The position numbers were made by a program, and so were the translations under genes. A DNA stretch of 31,721 nt from Crocinitomicaceae bacterium (lineage in GTDB: Bacteria; Bacteroidota; Bacteroidia; Flavobacteriales_D; Crocinitomicaceae), in contig DQTF01000116.1 of assembly GCA_015662935.1 (NCBI GenBank), positions 1 through 31,721 of the forward strand, given 5' to 3'. A model generated the notes under the pieces. It was not told the DNA's origin, searched no databases, and was given only the letters and a program-made list of their open reading frames with translations. Shown here piece by piece: positions 1 through 8,880 of the stretch; the stretch's first letter is position 1, and each line of letters opens with the position of its first letter.

Positions 1-1512
1 ACGTCTAATACTGCTGCTGTTCAATTAGAATTCTCTCAGTTTGGAGCACTTTTTAATGACGAGCAATACGTAGAGGTTAGTACTGATGGTACACTTTGGA
101 CAAGAGTATATAATAACAACTTACAAGAGGTGTTGTCTAACTCTGGAGGAGCAGCGTACCCGAACCCTGAAACAATCACTGTAAACATTACAAATGCAAT
201 TGCTGGTAACCCAAACAATGTTTTAATTCGTTTTGGATGGACTACTCGATACCCTGCTCAAGCAACGAACCCTAATGTGTGGGTAACTTACGGATGGTTA
301 ATTGATGATGTAAAGATTTTATCTCTTCCATTAGACAATGTTGAGATTTTATCTTCTTATATCTTTGGAACAACAAATGGTGGTGCTGAATATGGAAGAA
401 CACCATTAAATCAATTAGATACTGACTGGACTATTGGTAGTCAAGTACATAACCTTGGTAGCCTTGACCAGCCAGCAACTAATATGACTGCTGATTTTGG
501 AACATTTACAGCAAATGGTTCTACTTTAGTTGAGTCAGATTCTACAAGAGCTGTTGAAACAACTCAAGTAGGGTTAGGAGCAACATTAACTATTGGAATG
601 CATACCGGTAACTATACAGTAGTTGCAGGTAACGATACCGCATCAGGGACTTCTTTCTCTGATAATACAGATGCTCGTACTTTTGAAGTAACAAATGATG
701 TGTATTCTCTTGATGGAATTGGTGTTTATCCTTCGCCTTCAATTGGTCAAGTTGGAACAAACTCTTTTGATGATGCCTCGACAACAACTATTGCCGAAAA
801 TAGTGCTGGTATTCCTTTTGGAACAATGTACCACATTAAAACTGCTACAGCAGTGAGTGATATAGAGGTTGTATTGGGGTCACGAACGACAGTAGGAGGA
901 GAAATCGTTGTAGCATTGATTGATACAGCTGTCTTCTTATCAGGGGCTGGCGGTACAGGAGCTGTTACTCCTGTATTAACTGAATCTAGCGCATATTTAA
1001 TTACAGCTACAGATACAATTGCGGGTGTTGTTAGAATACCATTACCAACAGCTTATACATTAAACCCAGGTGCTTATTATGCATTGGCTTCTTTGACTGT
1101 TTACAACCCAGCTACTGAAGAGCTTACAATTGCTGATGAGGAAACAATTGGTCAACCAGCATGGAACAGTGCGTTTTATTTGAAAGAATCTTTTGGAGGA
1201 AATCCAGTTCAAACATACACGAATGGAAATGCTTATGCAATTCGTTTAGTAACAGGAAACCTTGGTCTAAACGAAAACTCTTTAAACGGTGTTGAAGTTT
1301 ATCCTAACCCAACAACAGGTAAATTCACAGTTACCAACGAAAACAACACTGAAAATACAATCGCTATTTTCGATATGTTAGGTAAAGAAGTTTACACAAA
1401 CACAACTTCATCTTCTCTTACAGTTGATTTATCAGCTAATGGAATGGGTGTTTACTTAGTGAAAGTTTCTAACGAAAACGGATCTATCGTAAAAAGAGTT
1501 GTTATTAAATAA
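1..1512 (+). CDS. Secreted protein with T9SS type A sorting domain (5' end outside window)
   Basis: The frame is open from base 1 (503 codons visible), so the gene starts before the window; a GTG at 130 is internal. The last ~75 residues have the T9SS type A C-terminal sorting signal: VYPNPTTGKFTV, then IFDMLGKEVY, then GMGVYLVKV and a basic end (KRVVIK). This signal directs export across the outer membrane by the type IX system and is then usually cleaved, with attachment to the cell surface. Upstream residues are rich in Thr, Ser, Gly and Asn and look like beta-sandwich adhesin or MAM-like modules (for example VEVSTDGTLW and WLIDDVKI near the visible start). I cannot assign a specific ligand or enzyme activity. 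No catalytic motif is visible in this part. The gene is followed by a strong hairpin terminator at 1561-1591. High confidence for the sorting domain, low for the function of the rest. Confidence 0.9.
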   Translation, partial: TSNTAAVQLEFSQFGALFNDEQYVEVSTDGTLWTRVYNNNLQEVLSNSGGAAYPNPETITVNITNAIAGNPNNVLIRFGWTTRYPAQATNPNVWVTYGWLIDDVKILSLPLDNVEILSSYIFGTTNGGAEYGRTPLNQLDTDWTIGSQVHNLGSLDQPATNMTADFGTFTANGSTLVESDSTRAVETTQVGLGATLTIGMHTGNYTVVAGNDTASGTSFSDNTDARTFEVTNDVYSLDGIGVYPSPSIGQVGTNSFDDASTTTIAENSAGIPFGTMYHIKTATAVSDIEVVLGSRTTVGGEIVVALIDTAVFLSGAGGTGAVTPVLTESSAYLITATDTIAGVVRIPLPTAYTLNPGAYYALASLTVYNPATEELTIADEETIGQPAWNSAFYLKESFGGNPVQTYTNGNAYAIRLVTGNLGLNENSLNGVEVYPNPTTGKFTVTNENNTENTIAIFDMLGKEVYTNTTSSSLTVDLSANGMGVYLVKVSNENGSIVKRVVIK

Positions 1513-1551
1513 TAACTGTTTGTTTTCTGATTAAATTCAGAACACATTACG

Positions 1552-1559
1552 TATATTTA
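1552..1559 (+). promoter_or_regulatory. Candidate -7 box for yqaA
   Basis: TATATTTA matches the Bacteroidota -7 pattern TAnnTTTG in all but the last base. Initiation 5-7 bases downstream would fall inside the left arm of the terminator hairpin. No clear -33 TTG was found at the usual distance, so this is tentative. Confidence 0.35.
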
Positions 1560-1560
1560 A

Positions 1561-1591
1561 AACCGAGAAGCAATTGCTTCTCGGTTTTTTT
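1561..1591 (+). terminator. Rho-independent terminator of the T9SS cargo gene
   Basis: Bases 1561-1586 form a perfect palindrome (arm AACCGAGAAGCAA and its complement), continuing into a run of seven T at 1585-1591. It lies 48 bases after the stop of the T9SS gene. The next gene's ATG begins at 1592, directly at the end of the T run. Confidence 0.85.
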
Positions 1592-2014
1592 ATGGACTAT
1601 CTCGAACTAGGTTATTTAGGATTGTTTTTGGTTTGCTTTCTTTCGGCAACCATTCTTCCATTAGCATCAGAAGCTGTTGTTTTGGCTTTTCTTTATTATA
1701 ATTACGACCCTATATGGGTACTTATTATTGCAACTCTAGGAAACACTTTGGGTGGCGTTACTAATTACCTACTTGGAATGTTGGGCAAAACAAAAACGCT
1801 AAAGAAGTACATTAAAAACGAAGAAAAATGGAGTCGTACAGAGAAACGAATTGAAAAATACGGCATCTGGTTAGGGCTAATTACTTGGCTCCCTTTTATT
1901 GGTGACCCTTTAACAATCGTACTTGGTTTTTTTCGTGTAAAATTCATTCCACTATTCTTTCTAATGCTTCTTGGTAAGGGGCTTAGGTATGCTGTAATCG
2001 TTTTCTTGTGGTAA
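1592..2014 (+). CDS. yqaA: YqaA/DedA-type small membrane protein
   Basis: A 140-residue integral membrane protein. I chose the ATG at 1592 (MDYLELGYLG) over a TTG at 1574 because the TTG lies inside the terminator stem of the previous gene and adds only hairpin-encoded residues. Length and layout match YqaA, a short member of the SNARE-associated/DedA group: hydrophobic segments at about 8-35, 43-65, 93-110 and 113-138, with a basic cytoplasmic loop at about 66-90. The segment GIWLGLITWLPFIGDPLTIVLGF carries the Gly/Pro-rich motif of this family (re-entrant loop). DedA relatives are linked to envelope lipid transport and proton-motive-force homeostasis; the role of YqaA itself is not established. 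The gene stands alone between the T9SS gene and fbp. Confidence 0.8.
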   Translation: MDYLELGYLGLFLVCFLSATILPLASEAVVLAFLYYNYDPIWVLIIATLGNTLGGVTNYLLGMLGKTKTLKKYIKNEEKWSRTEKRIEKYGIWLGLITWLPFIGDPLTIVLGFFRVKFIPLFFLMLLGKGLRYAVIVFLW

Positions 2015-2066
2015 AACCTTCCGCATCTAATTCATTTTAACGATATTTGTACAAAACAATTCAATA

Positions 2067-3074
2067 ATGGCAAAATTGACTACCCTCCATGAGTTTATCA
2101 TGGACAAACAAGCAGATTTCCCTTACGCTTCTGGAGAATTATCACGTTTACTTTCTGACATTGCAATCGCTTCTAAAGTGGTGAGTAATGATGTTCGTAG
2201 AGCAGGGTTAATGAACGATATTCTCGGAAAACAAGGAAATACAAATGTACAGGGTGAAGAACAACAAAAGCTGGACGTCATCGCCGATAAAGCCTTCATA
2301 TCTGTTTTTAAAACAGGAGGAGAAGTTTGTGGAATTGCATCTGAAGAGAATGATGAATTCATGCCTTTTGAAAGTGAATTCTCACAAGCGGGAAAATATG
2401 TGGTCTTATTTGATCCGTTAGATGGCTCTTCTAACATTGACGTTAACGTTTCTATCGGTACTATCTTCTCTATTTACAGAAGAATAAGCCCGAAAGGAAC
2501 ACCTGCCACCAAAGAGGATATGCTGCAAGAGGGAGATAAGCAAATCGCTGCAGGTTATGTTCTTTATGGTTCTTCAACAATGTTGGTTTACACTACTGGT
2601 AAAGGAGTAAATGGATTTACATTAGACCCATACATTGGTGAGTTTTGCCTTTCTCATTCAAATATGAAAATGCCTGAAACAGGACGTACGTATGCAATGA
2701 ACGAAGGGAACATCAGTATTTGTGACCCGGGAATTAAAGAATATATAGAAACATACTGCCAACAAACACAACCAGGACAACCTCGTCCTTATTCAGGAAG
2801 ATACATCGGTTCGCTTGTTGCAGATTTCCACAGAAACTTAATCAAAGGAGGGATTTATATATATCCGTCTACAACTGTTGACCCAGAAGGTCGCTTGCGT
2901 TTATTATATGAGTGCAACCCTTTAGCATATATTGCTGAACAAGCTGGAGGTCTCGCAACAACAGGTCACGAAAGAGTGATGGGAATTAAACCAACAGAGC
3001 TACACGAACGTGTTCCTTTCTTTATCGGCTCTAAAACGATGGTTGAACAAGCAATGAATTGCTTGAAGAAATAA
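2067..3074 (+). CDS. fbp: Fructose-1,6-bisphosphatase class I
   Basis: A 335-residue cytosolic enzyme that hydrolyses fructose 1,6-bisphosphate to fructose 6-phosphate and phosphate, the gluconeogenic step opposing phosphofructokinase. The metal-binding core DPLDGSSNID is at residues 116-125 (Asp116 and Asp119 as metal ligands), preceded by the acidic pair Glu93-Glu94. The family signature GRLRLLYECNPLAYIAEQAGG is at about 275-295, with Glu282 as the further metal ligand. Length equals that of the usual class I enzyme (about 330-340). A box GATATTTG at 2042-2049, one base off the TAnnTTTG pattern, would give a leader of roughly ten bases. mfd begins eight bases after the stop, so the two are probably co-transcribed. 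Confidence 0.97.
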   Translation: MAKLTTLHEFIMDKQADFPYASGELSRLLSDIAIASKVVSNDVRRAGLMNDILGKQGNTNVQGEEQQKLDVIADKAFISVFKTGGEVCGIASEENDEFMPFESEFSQAGKYVVLFDPLDGSSNIDVNVSIGTIFSIYRRISPKGTPATKEDMLQEGDKQIAAGYVLYGSSTMLVYTTGKGVNGFTLDPYIGEFCLSHSNMKMPETGRTYAMNEGNISICDPGIKEYIETYCQQTQPGQPRPYSGRYIGSLVADFHRNLIKGGIYIYPSTTVDPEGRLRLLYECNPLAYIAEQAGGLATTGHERVMGIKPTELHERVPFFIGSKTMVEQAMNCLKK

Positions 3075-3082
3075 TTTCAACA

Positions 3083-6000
3083 ATGGATGTTAAAAGTCTG
3101 AAAGCATCTTTTTCTGAACTTAAGCAAATTGGTGCTACCGCTAATCAGTTACAAATTATTGGTTCAAAAATTAACTGGGCTGGATTAATTGGTTCGTCCA
3201 AATCAATTTGTGCTTCCTGTGTTACAGAACAGTCTCCAGGAAATCATGTTTTCATTCTCGAAGACAAAGAACAGGCGGCTTACTTTCTCAATGATTTAGA
3301 AGGAGTTAATCCAAATAACACCAATATTCTTTTCTATCCTGCTTCGTATCGAGTTGCTTATGAGTTAGAGAAAACGGATAATGCAAATATAGTTGCAAGA
3401 GCAGAGGTTTTAGACAAGGTCGCTAAGAATAAAAACACATGGATTGTTACTTATCCGAAAGCGTTAATTGAGAAAATTCCTTCCAAAAAAGTCTTAGCAA
3501 AAAGTACACTTAAAGTCGAGGTTAACAAAACGTACTCGATTGATTTTATCAATGAAACTTTGATGGATGTTGGGTTTGATAGAGTTGATTTTGTTTATGA
3601 ACCGGGGCAATTTTCTATTCGTGGGGGGATTATAGATGTTTTTTCTTATTCGAATGACCACCCTTTTAGAATAGAATTTTTCGGAGATGATGTTGAAAGT
3701 ATTCGAACATTTGATGCGAGTACACAACTGTCCATTAATACACACAAACACTTTAACATTGTTCCGAATATACAAGGAGGAATGGTTAAAGAAGGAAACG
3801 CAACTTTCTTTGATTTTGTAGGAGAAACAGCCACCATTTGGATCAATTCTGTTGAACATTCTACCGATAAAATTACCAAAGAATACAAAAAGGCAGTCAA
3901 GATTTATGATGCCCTTGAAAGAACGACCACTCCCACAATACCGTCCGAATTATTCTTGCACCCAACTGATTTAGAAAAGGCATTGGAACGAATGTCTGTA
4001 GTAGAATTTGGTGGTGATAATTATTTTAAGAATGGAAAACAATTTTCTTTTGCGTTCAAACCACAGCCAAGTTTTAATAAGAATTTTGAGCTGCTAACAG
4101 AAGACCTGAACGCACGAAAAACGAATGGGTTTACCAACCTCATCTTTTCTAACCAACCGAAACAAATTGAACGATTAGAGCAAATTTTTGCTGACATGGA
4201 GGTCAGCGTTGAGTTCAACCCTGTTCACATTGCCCTGCACGAAGGGTTTATTTCTCCTGAGAATAAATTGACCTGCTTTACCGATCACCAAATCTTTGAA
4301 CGTTACCATCGTTTTCGATTAAAAGAAGGTTTCCGACAAGCGAAGCAGGCGCTAACTTTGAAAGAATTATACAACCTACAACGCGGTGATTATGTGACAC
4401 ATATCGATCATGGAGTTGGAAAGTTCTCAGGATTAGAAACAATAGATGTCAATGGGAAACCACAAGAAGCAATTCGTCTAATTTACAAGGATAATGATGT
4501 GCTTTATGTTGGAATTCATTCTTTGCATCGCATTTCTAAATTCACAGGAAAGGACGGTTCTGTTCCTAAGATGAACAAACTAGGAACGCAAACATGGGCA
4601 ACTTTAAAGAAAAAAACGAAGAAGAAAATCAAGGAATTAGCCTTTGATTTAATCAAATTATACGCAAAAAGAAAAAGTCTACCGGGTTTTGCTTTTTCTC
4701 CAGATTCGTACCTGCAAAACGAACTGGAAGCATCCTTCATGTTTGAAGACACCCCCGATCAATTAAAATCAACGATTTCGGTAAAGGAAGACATGGAGTC
4801 TAAAACACCTATGGATAGGTTGATTTGCGGAGATGTTGGTTTCGGTAAAACGGAAATTGCCGTTCGTGCTGCTTTTAAGGCAGTAACTGATAATAAACAA
4901 GTTGCTATTTTGGTTCCAACGACCATTCTTTCTATGCAACATTTTAGAAGTTTCAAAGAACGACTAAAAGACTTCCCTTGCACCATTGATTACATCAACC
5001 GTTTTAAATCAACTAAGGAAACCACAGAAACTTTAAAGAAATTAGCTGCAGGAGAAATTGACATTCTTATTGGTACACATGCCATTGCTTCTGACCGAGT
5101 GAAATTCAAAGATTTAGGACTGATGATTATCGATGAAGAGCAGAAGTTTGGCGTATCGGTAAAAGATAAATTAAAAACGCTTCGTGCAACAGTGGACACG
5201 CTGACGCTCACTGCTACTCCTATTCCCAGGACTTTGCAATTCTCATTGATGGGAGCGAGAGACTTAAGTATTATCAATACTCCACCACCGAACAGGCAAC
5301 CTGTTTTGACAGAAATTGTTGCCTTCAACGAAGAAACTATTCGAGACGCCATTGCGTACGAAGTTAGTCGTGGTGGACAAGTATTTTTTGTGCATAATCG
5401 TTTGCAAAACATAGCAGAAGTTTCAGGAATGATTCAACGATTGTGTCCAGGTGTGCGAGTTGCTATAGGTCATGGACAAATGGACGGTAAGAAGTTAGAA
5501 AAAATAATGATGGACTTCATCAATCATGAATACGATGTGTTGTTGGCGACTACTATCATAGAATCTGGAATTGACATTGCGAATGCAAATACGATTATCA
5601 TTAACAACGCACAGAATTTTGGAATCAGTGATTTACACCAATTGCGAGGACGTGTTGGTCGTTCTAATAAGAAAGCATTCTGTTACCTTATTGCTCCTCC
5701 AGCAAGTGTCATGACACCCGAAGCAAGAAAACGTTTGGAAGCATTGGTTCAGTTCTCCGATTTAGGCTCTGGGTTCAACATTGCTATGAAAGATTTGGAT
5801 ATTAGAGGAGCAGGAAATATGCTTGGTGGAGAACAAAGTGGGTTTATTTCTGACATTGGTTTTGAAATGTACCAAAAAATTCTCAATGAAGCAATGGATG
5901 AGCTTCGAGAAAGTGAATTCAAAGAATTGTTTGCAGATAGAAATTCTGACAACCTTACGCAGTTCGTCAATGATTGCATTCTAGAAACAGATTTAGAGGT

Positions 6001-6418
6001 CAGAATTCCGGATGATTACATTAACAATGTTGCCGAACGATTAAGCATCTACCAACAAATGGATGGTTTAAAAGACGAGAAAGAATTACAAGCTTTCATT
6101 CCAGAATTAGAAGACCGTTTTGGACCTATTCCCGCTCAGGTGGAAGAACTCATTCTTTCTTTTAGATTGCGATGGTTGGCAGAGAAATTGGGCATTGAAA
6201 AATTGGTGTTAAAATCCAATAAGATGATTGGTTACTTCATTAAGAATCCACAATCGAAGTTTTATGAGTCACCCGTTTTTACGAAAGTATTGGATTACAT
6301 GCAAAAACATCCTGCAGAAATGAAATTGAGTGAGAAAAACGATAGATTACGTGTGATTTACGAAGGAGTGGTGTCAATTGAAGATGCTTTTGGAAGGTTG
6401 GAGAAGGTTTTGGAGTAG
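3083..6418 (+). CDS. mfd: Transcription-repair coupling factor Mfd
   Basis: A 1111-residue DNA translocase that removes stalled RNA polymerase at lesions and recruits UvrA. I start it at ATG 3083, eight bases after fbp; the frame also opens at a TTG at 3059 inside fbp, which would add eight unconserved residues. Domains in order: UvrB-like N-terminal module (about 1-380); RNA polymerase-interacting domain beginning near 433 (GDYVTHIDHGVGKFSGLE); two RecA-like motor lobes with Walker A GDVGFGKT at 583-590, motif II DEEQ at 684-687, TLTATPIPRT near 708-717 and RGRVGRS near 855-861; then the TRCF C-terminal domain (about 960-1111) that regulates UvrA access. All motor motifs are intact and the length is close to E. 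coli Mfd (1148). Confidence 0.97.
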   Translation: MDVKSLKASFSELKQIGATANQLQIIGSKINWAGLIGSSKSICASCVTEQSPGNHVFILEDKEQAAYFLNDLEGVNPNNTNILFYPASYRVAYELEKTDNANIVARAEVLDKVAKNKNTWIVTYPKALIEKIPSKKVLAKSTLKVEVNKTYSIDFINETLMDVGFDRVDFVYEPGQFSIRGGIIDVFSYSNDHPFRIEFFGDDVESIRTFDASTQLSINTHKHFNIVPNIQGGMVKEGNATFFDFVGETATIWINSVEHSTDKITKEYKKAVKIYDALERTTTPTIPSELFLHPTDLEKALERMSVVEFGGDNYFKNGKQFSFAFKPQPSFNKNFELLTEDLNARKTNGFTNLIFSNQPKQIERLEQIFADMEVSVEFNPVHIALHEGFISPENKLTCFTDHQIFERYHRFRLKEGFRQAKQALTLKELYNLQRGDYVTHIDHGVGKFSGLETIDVNGKPQEAIRLIYKDNDVLYVGIHSLHRISKFTGKDGSVPKMNKLGTQTWATLKKKTKKKIKELAFDLIKLYAKRKSLPGFAFSPDSYLQNELEASFMFEDTPDQLKSTISVKEDMESKTPMDRLICGDVGFGKTEIAVRAAFKAVTDNKQVAILVPTTILSMQHFRSFKERLKDFPCTIDYINRFKSTKETTETLKKLAAGEIDILIGTHAIASDRVKFKDLGLMIIDEEQKFGVSVKDKLKTLRATVDTLTLTATPIPRTLQFSLMGARDLSIINTPPPNRQPVLTEIVAFNEETIRDAIAYEVSRGGQVFFVHNRLQNIAEVSGMIQRLCPGVRVAIGHGQMDGKKLEKIMMDFINHEYDVLLATTIIESGIDIANANTIIINNAQNFGISDLHQLRGRVGRSNKKAFCYLIAPPASVMTPEARKRLEALVQFSDLGSGFNIAMKDLDIRGAGNMLGGEQSGFISDIGFEMYQKILNEAMDELRESEFKELFADRNSDNLTQFVNDCILETDLEVRIPDDYINNVAERLSIYQQMDGLKDEKELQAFIPELEDRFGPIPAQVEELILSFRLRWLAEKLGIEKLVLKSNKMIGYFIKNPQSKFYESPVFTKVLDYMQKHPAEMKLSEKNDRLRVIYEGVVSIEDAFGRLEKVLE

Positions 6419-6440
6419 AGCATTGTTATTAGTTGTTTAA

Positions 6441-6478
6441 GCCACGAATAAGTCCTTTTTTATTTGTGCATTCGTGGC
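6441..6478. repeat. Inverted repeat GCCACGAAT / ATTCGTGGC
   Basis: Perfect 9-base arms at 6441-6449 and 6470-6478 separated by 20 bases, followed by seven A. On the + strand it sits 23 bases after the mfd stop and just before the next gene, so it could act as a weak terminator or as a copy of a dispersed intergenic repeat. The lack of a downstream T run argues against an efficient + strand terminator. The A run would read as U on the minus strand, but no minus-strand gene ends here. Confidence 0.55.
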
Positions 6479-6496
6479 AAAAAAAGATTATTTGAA

Positions 6497-6504
6497 TACC
6501 TTTA
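6497..6504 (+). promoter_or_regulatory. Candidate -7 box of the 6509 glycosyltransferase
   Basis: TACCTTTA lies four bases before the ATG at 6509. The same arrangement, TAnnTTTACnnnATG, occurs before the SCO gene (14310) and pgk (17241). A start site 5-7 bases downstream would make the message leaderless. Confidence 0.4.
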
Positions 6505-6508
6505 CCCC

Positions 6509-7624
6509 ATGCCTAAAGCAATCGTTTCTGTAACCAACGACCTCTACACCGACAACCGTGTACACAAAGTCTGCACCTTCTTACACCAGCAAGGTTACGA
6601 TGTTTTATTAGTGGGTAGAAAGAGAAAAAACAGTCTTCCTTTAAGAAAGCGCGTTTACAAAATAAAGCGGATGAAATTACTCTTTGAAACGGGTGCAAAG
6701 TTCTACGCAGCTTATAACATACGGCTTTTCTTGTTGCTGTTGTTTAGAAAAGCAGATGTTCTTGTTGCCAATGATTTAGATACCTTACTCGCAAATAATT
6801 TAGCAAATAAGTTCAAACGAAGAGCCCGATTGGTTTATGATTCTCATGAATATTTTACGGAAGTCCCTGAACTAACAAGTCGACCGAAAGTGCAAAAAAT
6901 ATGGTTGAGAATAGAACGGTTGATTTTCCCAAAACTAGAAAGCATTTATACGGTTAATGATTCTATTGCAAAAATTTACTCCGACTTATACAATAAAGAA
7001 ATCAAAGTTGTGCGCAATATTTCACCATTATGGAAAGCTGAAAATTTAAAATCAAAGAAAGAGCTAGGTATTCCGGAGAATGAAAATTTAATCATCTTGC
7101 AAGGAGCAGGAATAAATGTTGACAGAGGAGCAGAAGAGGCGGTTGATGCGATGCAAAAAATTGACGGTGTTTTGATGATTGTCGGTGATGGCGATGTGGT
7201 TCCTCAATTGAAAGAACGTGTAAAAAAATTGCAACTGGAAAAGAAGGTAATCTTCTTCGGAAAAAAACCGTATGCTGTTATGATGAACTACACGTATTAT
7301 GCGTCTATTGGTTTGACACTCGATAAAGCAACGAACATGAATTACCAATTATCGCTGCCTAATAAAGTGTTTGATTACATGCACACGCAAACAGCTGTTG
7401 TCGCTACAAATATTAAAGAAGTAGCAAACGTGGTTCGAACAAATGACATTGGTGAAATCATCGAAGAATTTACGGTAGAAAATTTAGCGAACACCATCAA
7501 TAAACTATTTGCTGACAAAACTCGTTTAGAAGAATGTATTGCCAATTGTAAAAAAGCATCGAAAATTGAGAATTGGGAGAATGAAACAAGGGTTTTGAAT
7601 GAAATTTATTCTAAAGTGAAGTAA
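6509..7624 (+). CDS. Glycosyltransferase, GT4-like (group 1)
   Basis: A 371-residue GT-B fold glycosyltransferase, presumably moving a sugar from a nucleotide sugar to a surface glycan, lipid or protein at the inner membrane. I start it at ATG 6509 (MPKAIVSVTNDLYTDNR), since the longer frame from 6464 runs back through the inverted repeat and adds unlikely residues. The N-terminal Rossmann half has NDLYTDNRVHKV and YDSHEYFTEVPEL (about 115-127), typical of Bacteroidota family members. The C-terminal half starts with LIILQGAGINVDRGAEEAVDAM and contains VGDGDVVPQL and LPNKVFDYM, the position of the donor-binding E-x7-E loop. Acceptor and donor cannot be told from sequence. A second glycosyltransferase follows 122 bases later on the same strand. 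Confidence 0.85.
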   Translation: MPKAIVSVTNDLYTDNRVHKVCTFLHQQGYDVLLVGRKRKNSLPLRKRVYKIKRMKLLFETGAKFYAAYNIRLFLLLLFRKADVLVANDLDTLLANNLANKFKRRARLVYDSHEYFTEVPELTSRPKVQKIWLRIERLIFPKLESIYTVNDSIAKIYSDLYNKEIKVVRNISPLWKAENLKSKKELGIPENENLIILQGAGINVDRGAEEAVDAMQKIDGVLMIVGDGDVVPQLKERVKKLQLEKKVIFFGKKPYAVMMNYTYYASIGLTLDKATNMNYQLSLPNKVFDYMHTQTAVVATNIKEVANVVRTNDIGEIIEEFTVENLANTINKLFADKTRLEECIANCKKASKIENWENETRVLNEIYSKVK

Positions 7625-7746
7625 ATCATCTTTGTCGAAGCGAACTTTTTTTCTGCTTTGGCAAAAAAAGTGGAAATTTATATGCTTTTTTAATTCCAAA
7701 TACTTCTACAAAAGATTGTACTTTAGCAAATGAATAATTCATTTAA

Positions 7747-8880
7747 ATGATTTCAAAAAAACTTCATATCATCTCTTTTGACGTTCCTTTTCCTGCAGAT
7801 TATGGAGGAGCAATTGATGTGTTTTACCGCGTCGTTGCCCTGCATAAATTAGGTTATAAAATCACCCTGCATTGCTTCGAGTATGGTCGTGGAAAACAAG
7901 AGGAATTAAATAAGTATTGCGAACAAGTTTATTACTACAAGCGAAAAAAATTCAGTGCCTTTTTTGCTAAAGAACCATTCATTGTTGCCTCCAGAAAAAG
8001 CACTCAATTATTAGCCAATTTACAACTAGATGATGCTCCTATTCTTTTCGAAGGTTTACACACTTGTGCGTTCTTAAATAATAAAAACCTCAAAAAACGG
8101 TTGAAAATTGCGAGAACACATAATATTGAGCACGATTATTACGCAGAATTAGCAAAAACGAGCAAAGGGTGGAGAAAGTTATTCTTTCAAAGAGAAGCAA
8201 AAAAACTACAGAAATTTGAACCAATTCTTGCAGAATCAAATCACATTTTGGCGATTCAACAGAACGATGTTTCGCACTTCAAAAGTTACTCAACTTACAT
8301 TAAGCCTGTCGAAACAAAAAAGGTTCATTTACTAACGGCATCTATGCCGAAATTAGAAATGGAATTCAATCCAAATACAGAAGAGTTTTGTCTATTTCAT
8401 GGCAACCTTTCTGTCGTGGAAAATGAAAATGCACTGATGTGGATCATTGGCAATATCACTTTTCCAAAAGGACTATTATTTGTTGTTGCAGGAAAAAATC
8501 CTTCTTCGAATTTAAAATCTATTTGCGCGCAATTAGAAGTTGAATTAATTGCTAATCCATCAGATGAGGAAATGCAAAACCTGATTCAATCGGCTCGAAT
8601 TCATTTACTATATACGGAGCAAGCAACGGGATTAAAATTGAAATTACTCAACGCTTTATCTTCTTCGGGGCATGTTCTTCTGAACGATAAAATGATTGCT
8701 GGAACAAACTTAGAAGAGCTATGCATTCTTGCAAACTCCCCAGAAGAATATTCGGAAAAACTAAATGTCTTAATGGAACAGCCGCTCTCTGAAGATAATT
8801 ATAAACAGCGAGAAATAATTTTCCAGGAACAGTTTAACACGGAGAACAATTGTAAAAGAGTGTTTGATTTAATTAACTAA
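7747..8880 (+). CDS. Glycosyltransferase family protein, GT4-like
   Basis: A 377-residue protein. The N-terminus KLHIISFDVPFPADYGGAIDVF has the glycine-rich acceptor loop seen in GT-B glycosyltransferases, and ARTHNIEHDYY near 120 is common in this family. The C-terminal half has FCLFHGNLSVVENENALMWI and then SARIHLLYTEQATGLKLKLLNAL, where the usual sugar-nucleotide binding E-x7-E region would be; the second acidic position is degenerate, so activity is likely but not certain. It probably works with the preceding transferase on a surface glycan. The start ATG overlaps the TGA of a six-codon upstream reading frame (7730-7750). Its 3' end overlaps the convergent ppk2 gene by eight bases. Confidence 0.75.
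   Translation: MISKKLHIISFDVPFPADYGGAIDVFYRVVALHKLGYKITLHCFEYGRGKQEELNKYCEQVYYYKRKKFSAFFAKEPFIVASRKSTQLLANLQLDDAPILFEGLHTCAFLNNKNLKKRLKIARTHNIEHDYYAELAKTSKGWRKLFFQREAKKLQKFEPILAESNHILAIQQNDVSHFKSYSTYIKPVETKKVHLLTASMPKLEMEFNPNTEEFCLFHGNLSVVENENALMWIIGNITFPKGLLFVVAGKNPSSNLKSICAQLEVELIANPSDEEMQNLIQSARIHLLYTEQATGLKLKLLNALSSSGHVLLNDKMIAGTNLEELCILANSPEEYSEKLNVLMEQPLSEDNYKQREIIFQEQFNTENNCKRVFDLIN

Noticed and set aside
130..132. GTG as start of the first gene
   Set aside because: The frame is open and protein-like (LEFSQFGALFNDEQYVEVS) from base 1, so this GTG is an internal Val codon.
3494..3859. 121-residue minus-strand frame inside mfd
   Set aside because: Wholly antisense to conserved mfd sequence, with no recognisable domain.
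7644..7671. ACTTTTTTT...AAAAAAAGT hairpin as terminator of the first glycosyltransferase
   Set aside because: The stem is almost all A-T with a bulge and no T run follows, so termination is not supported.
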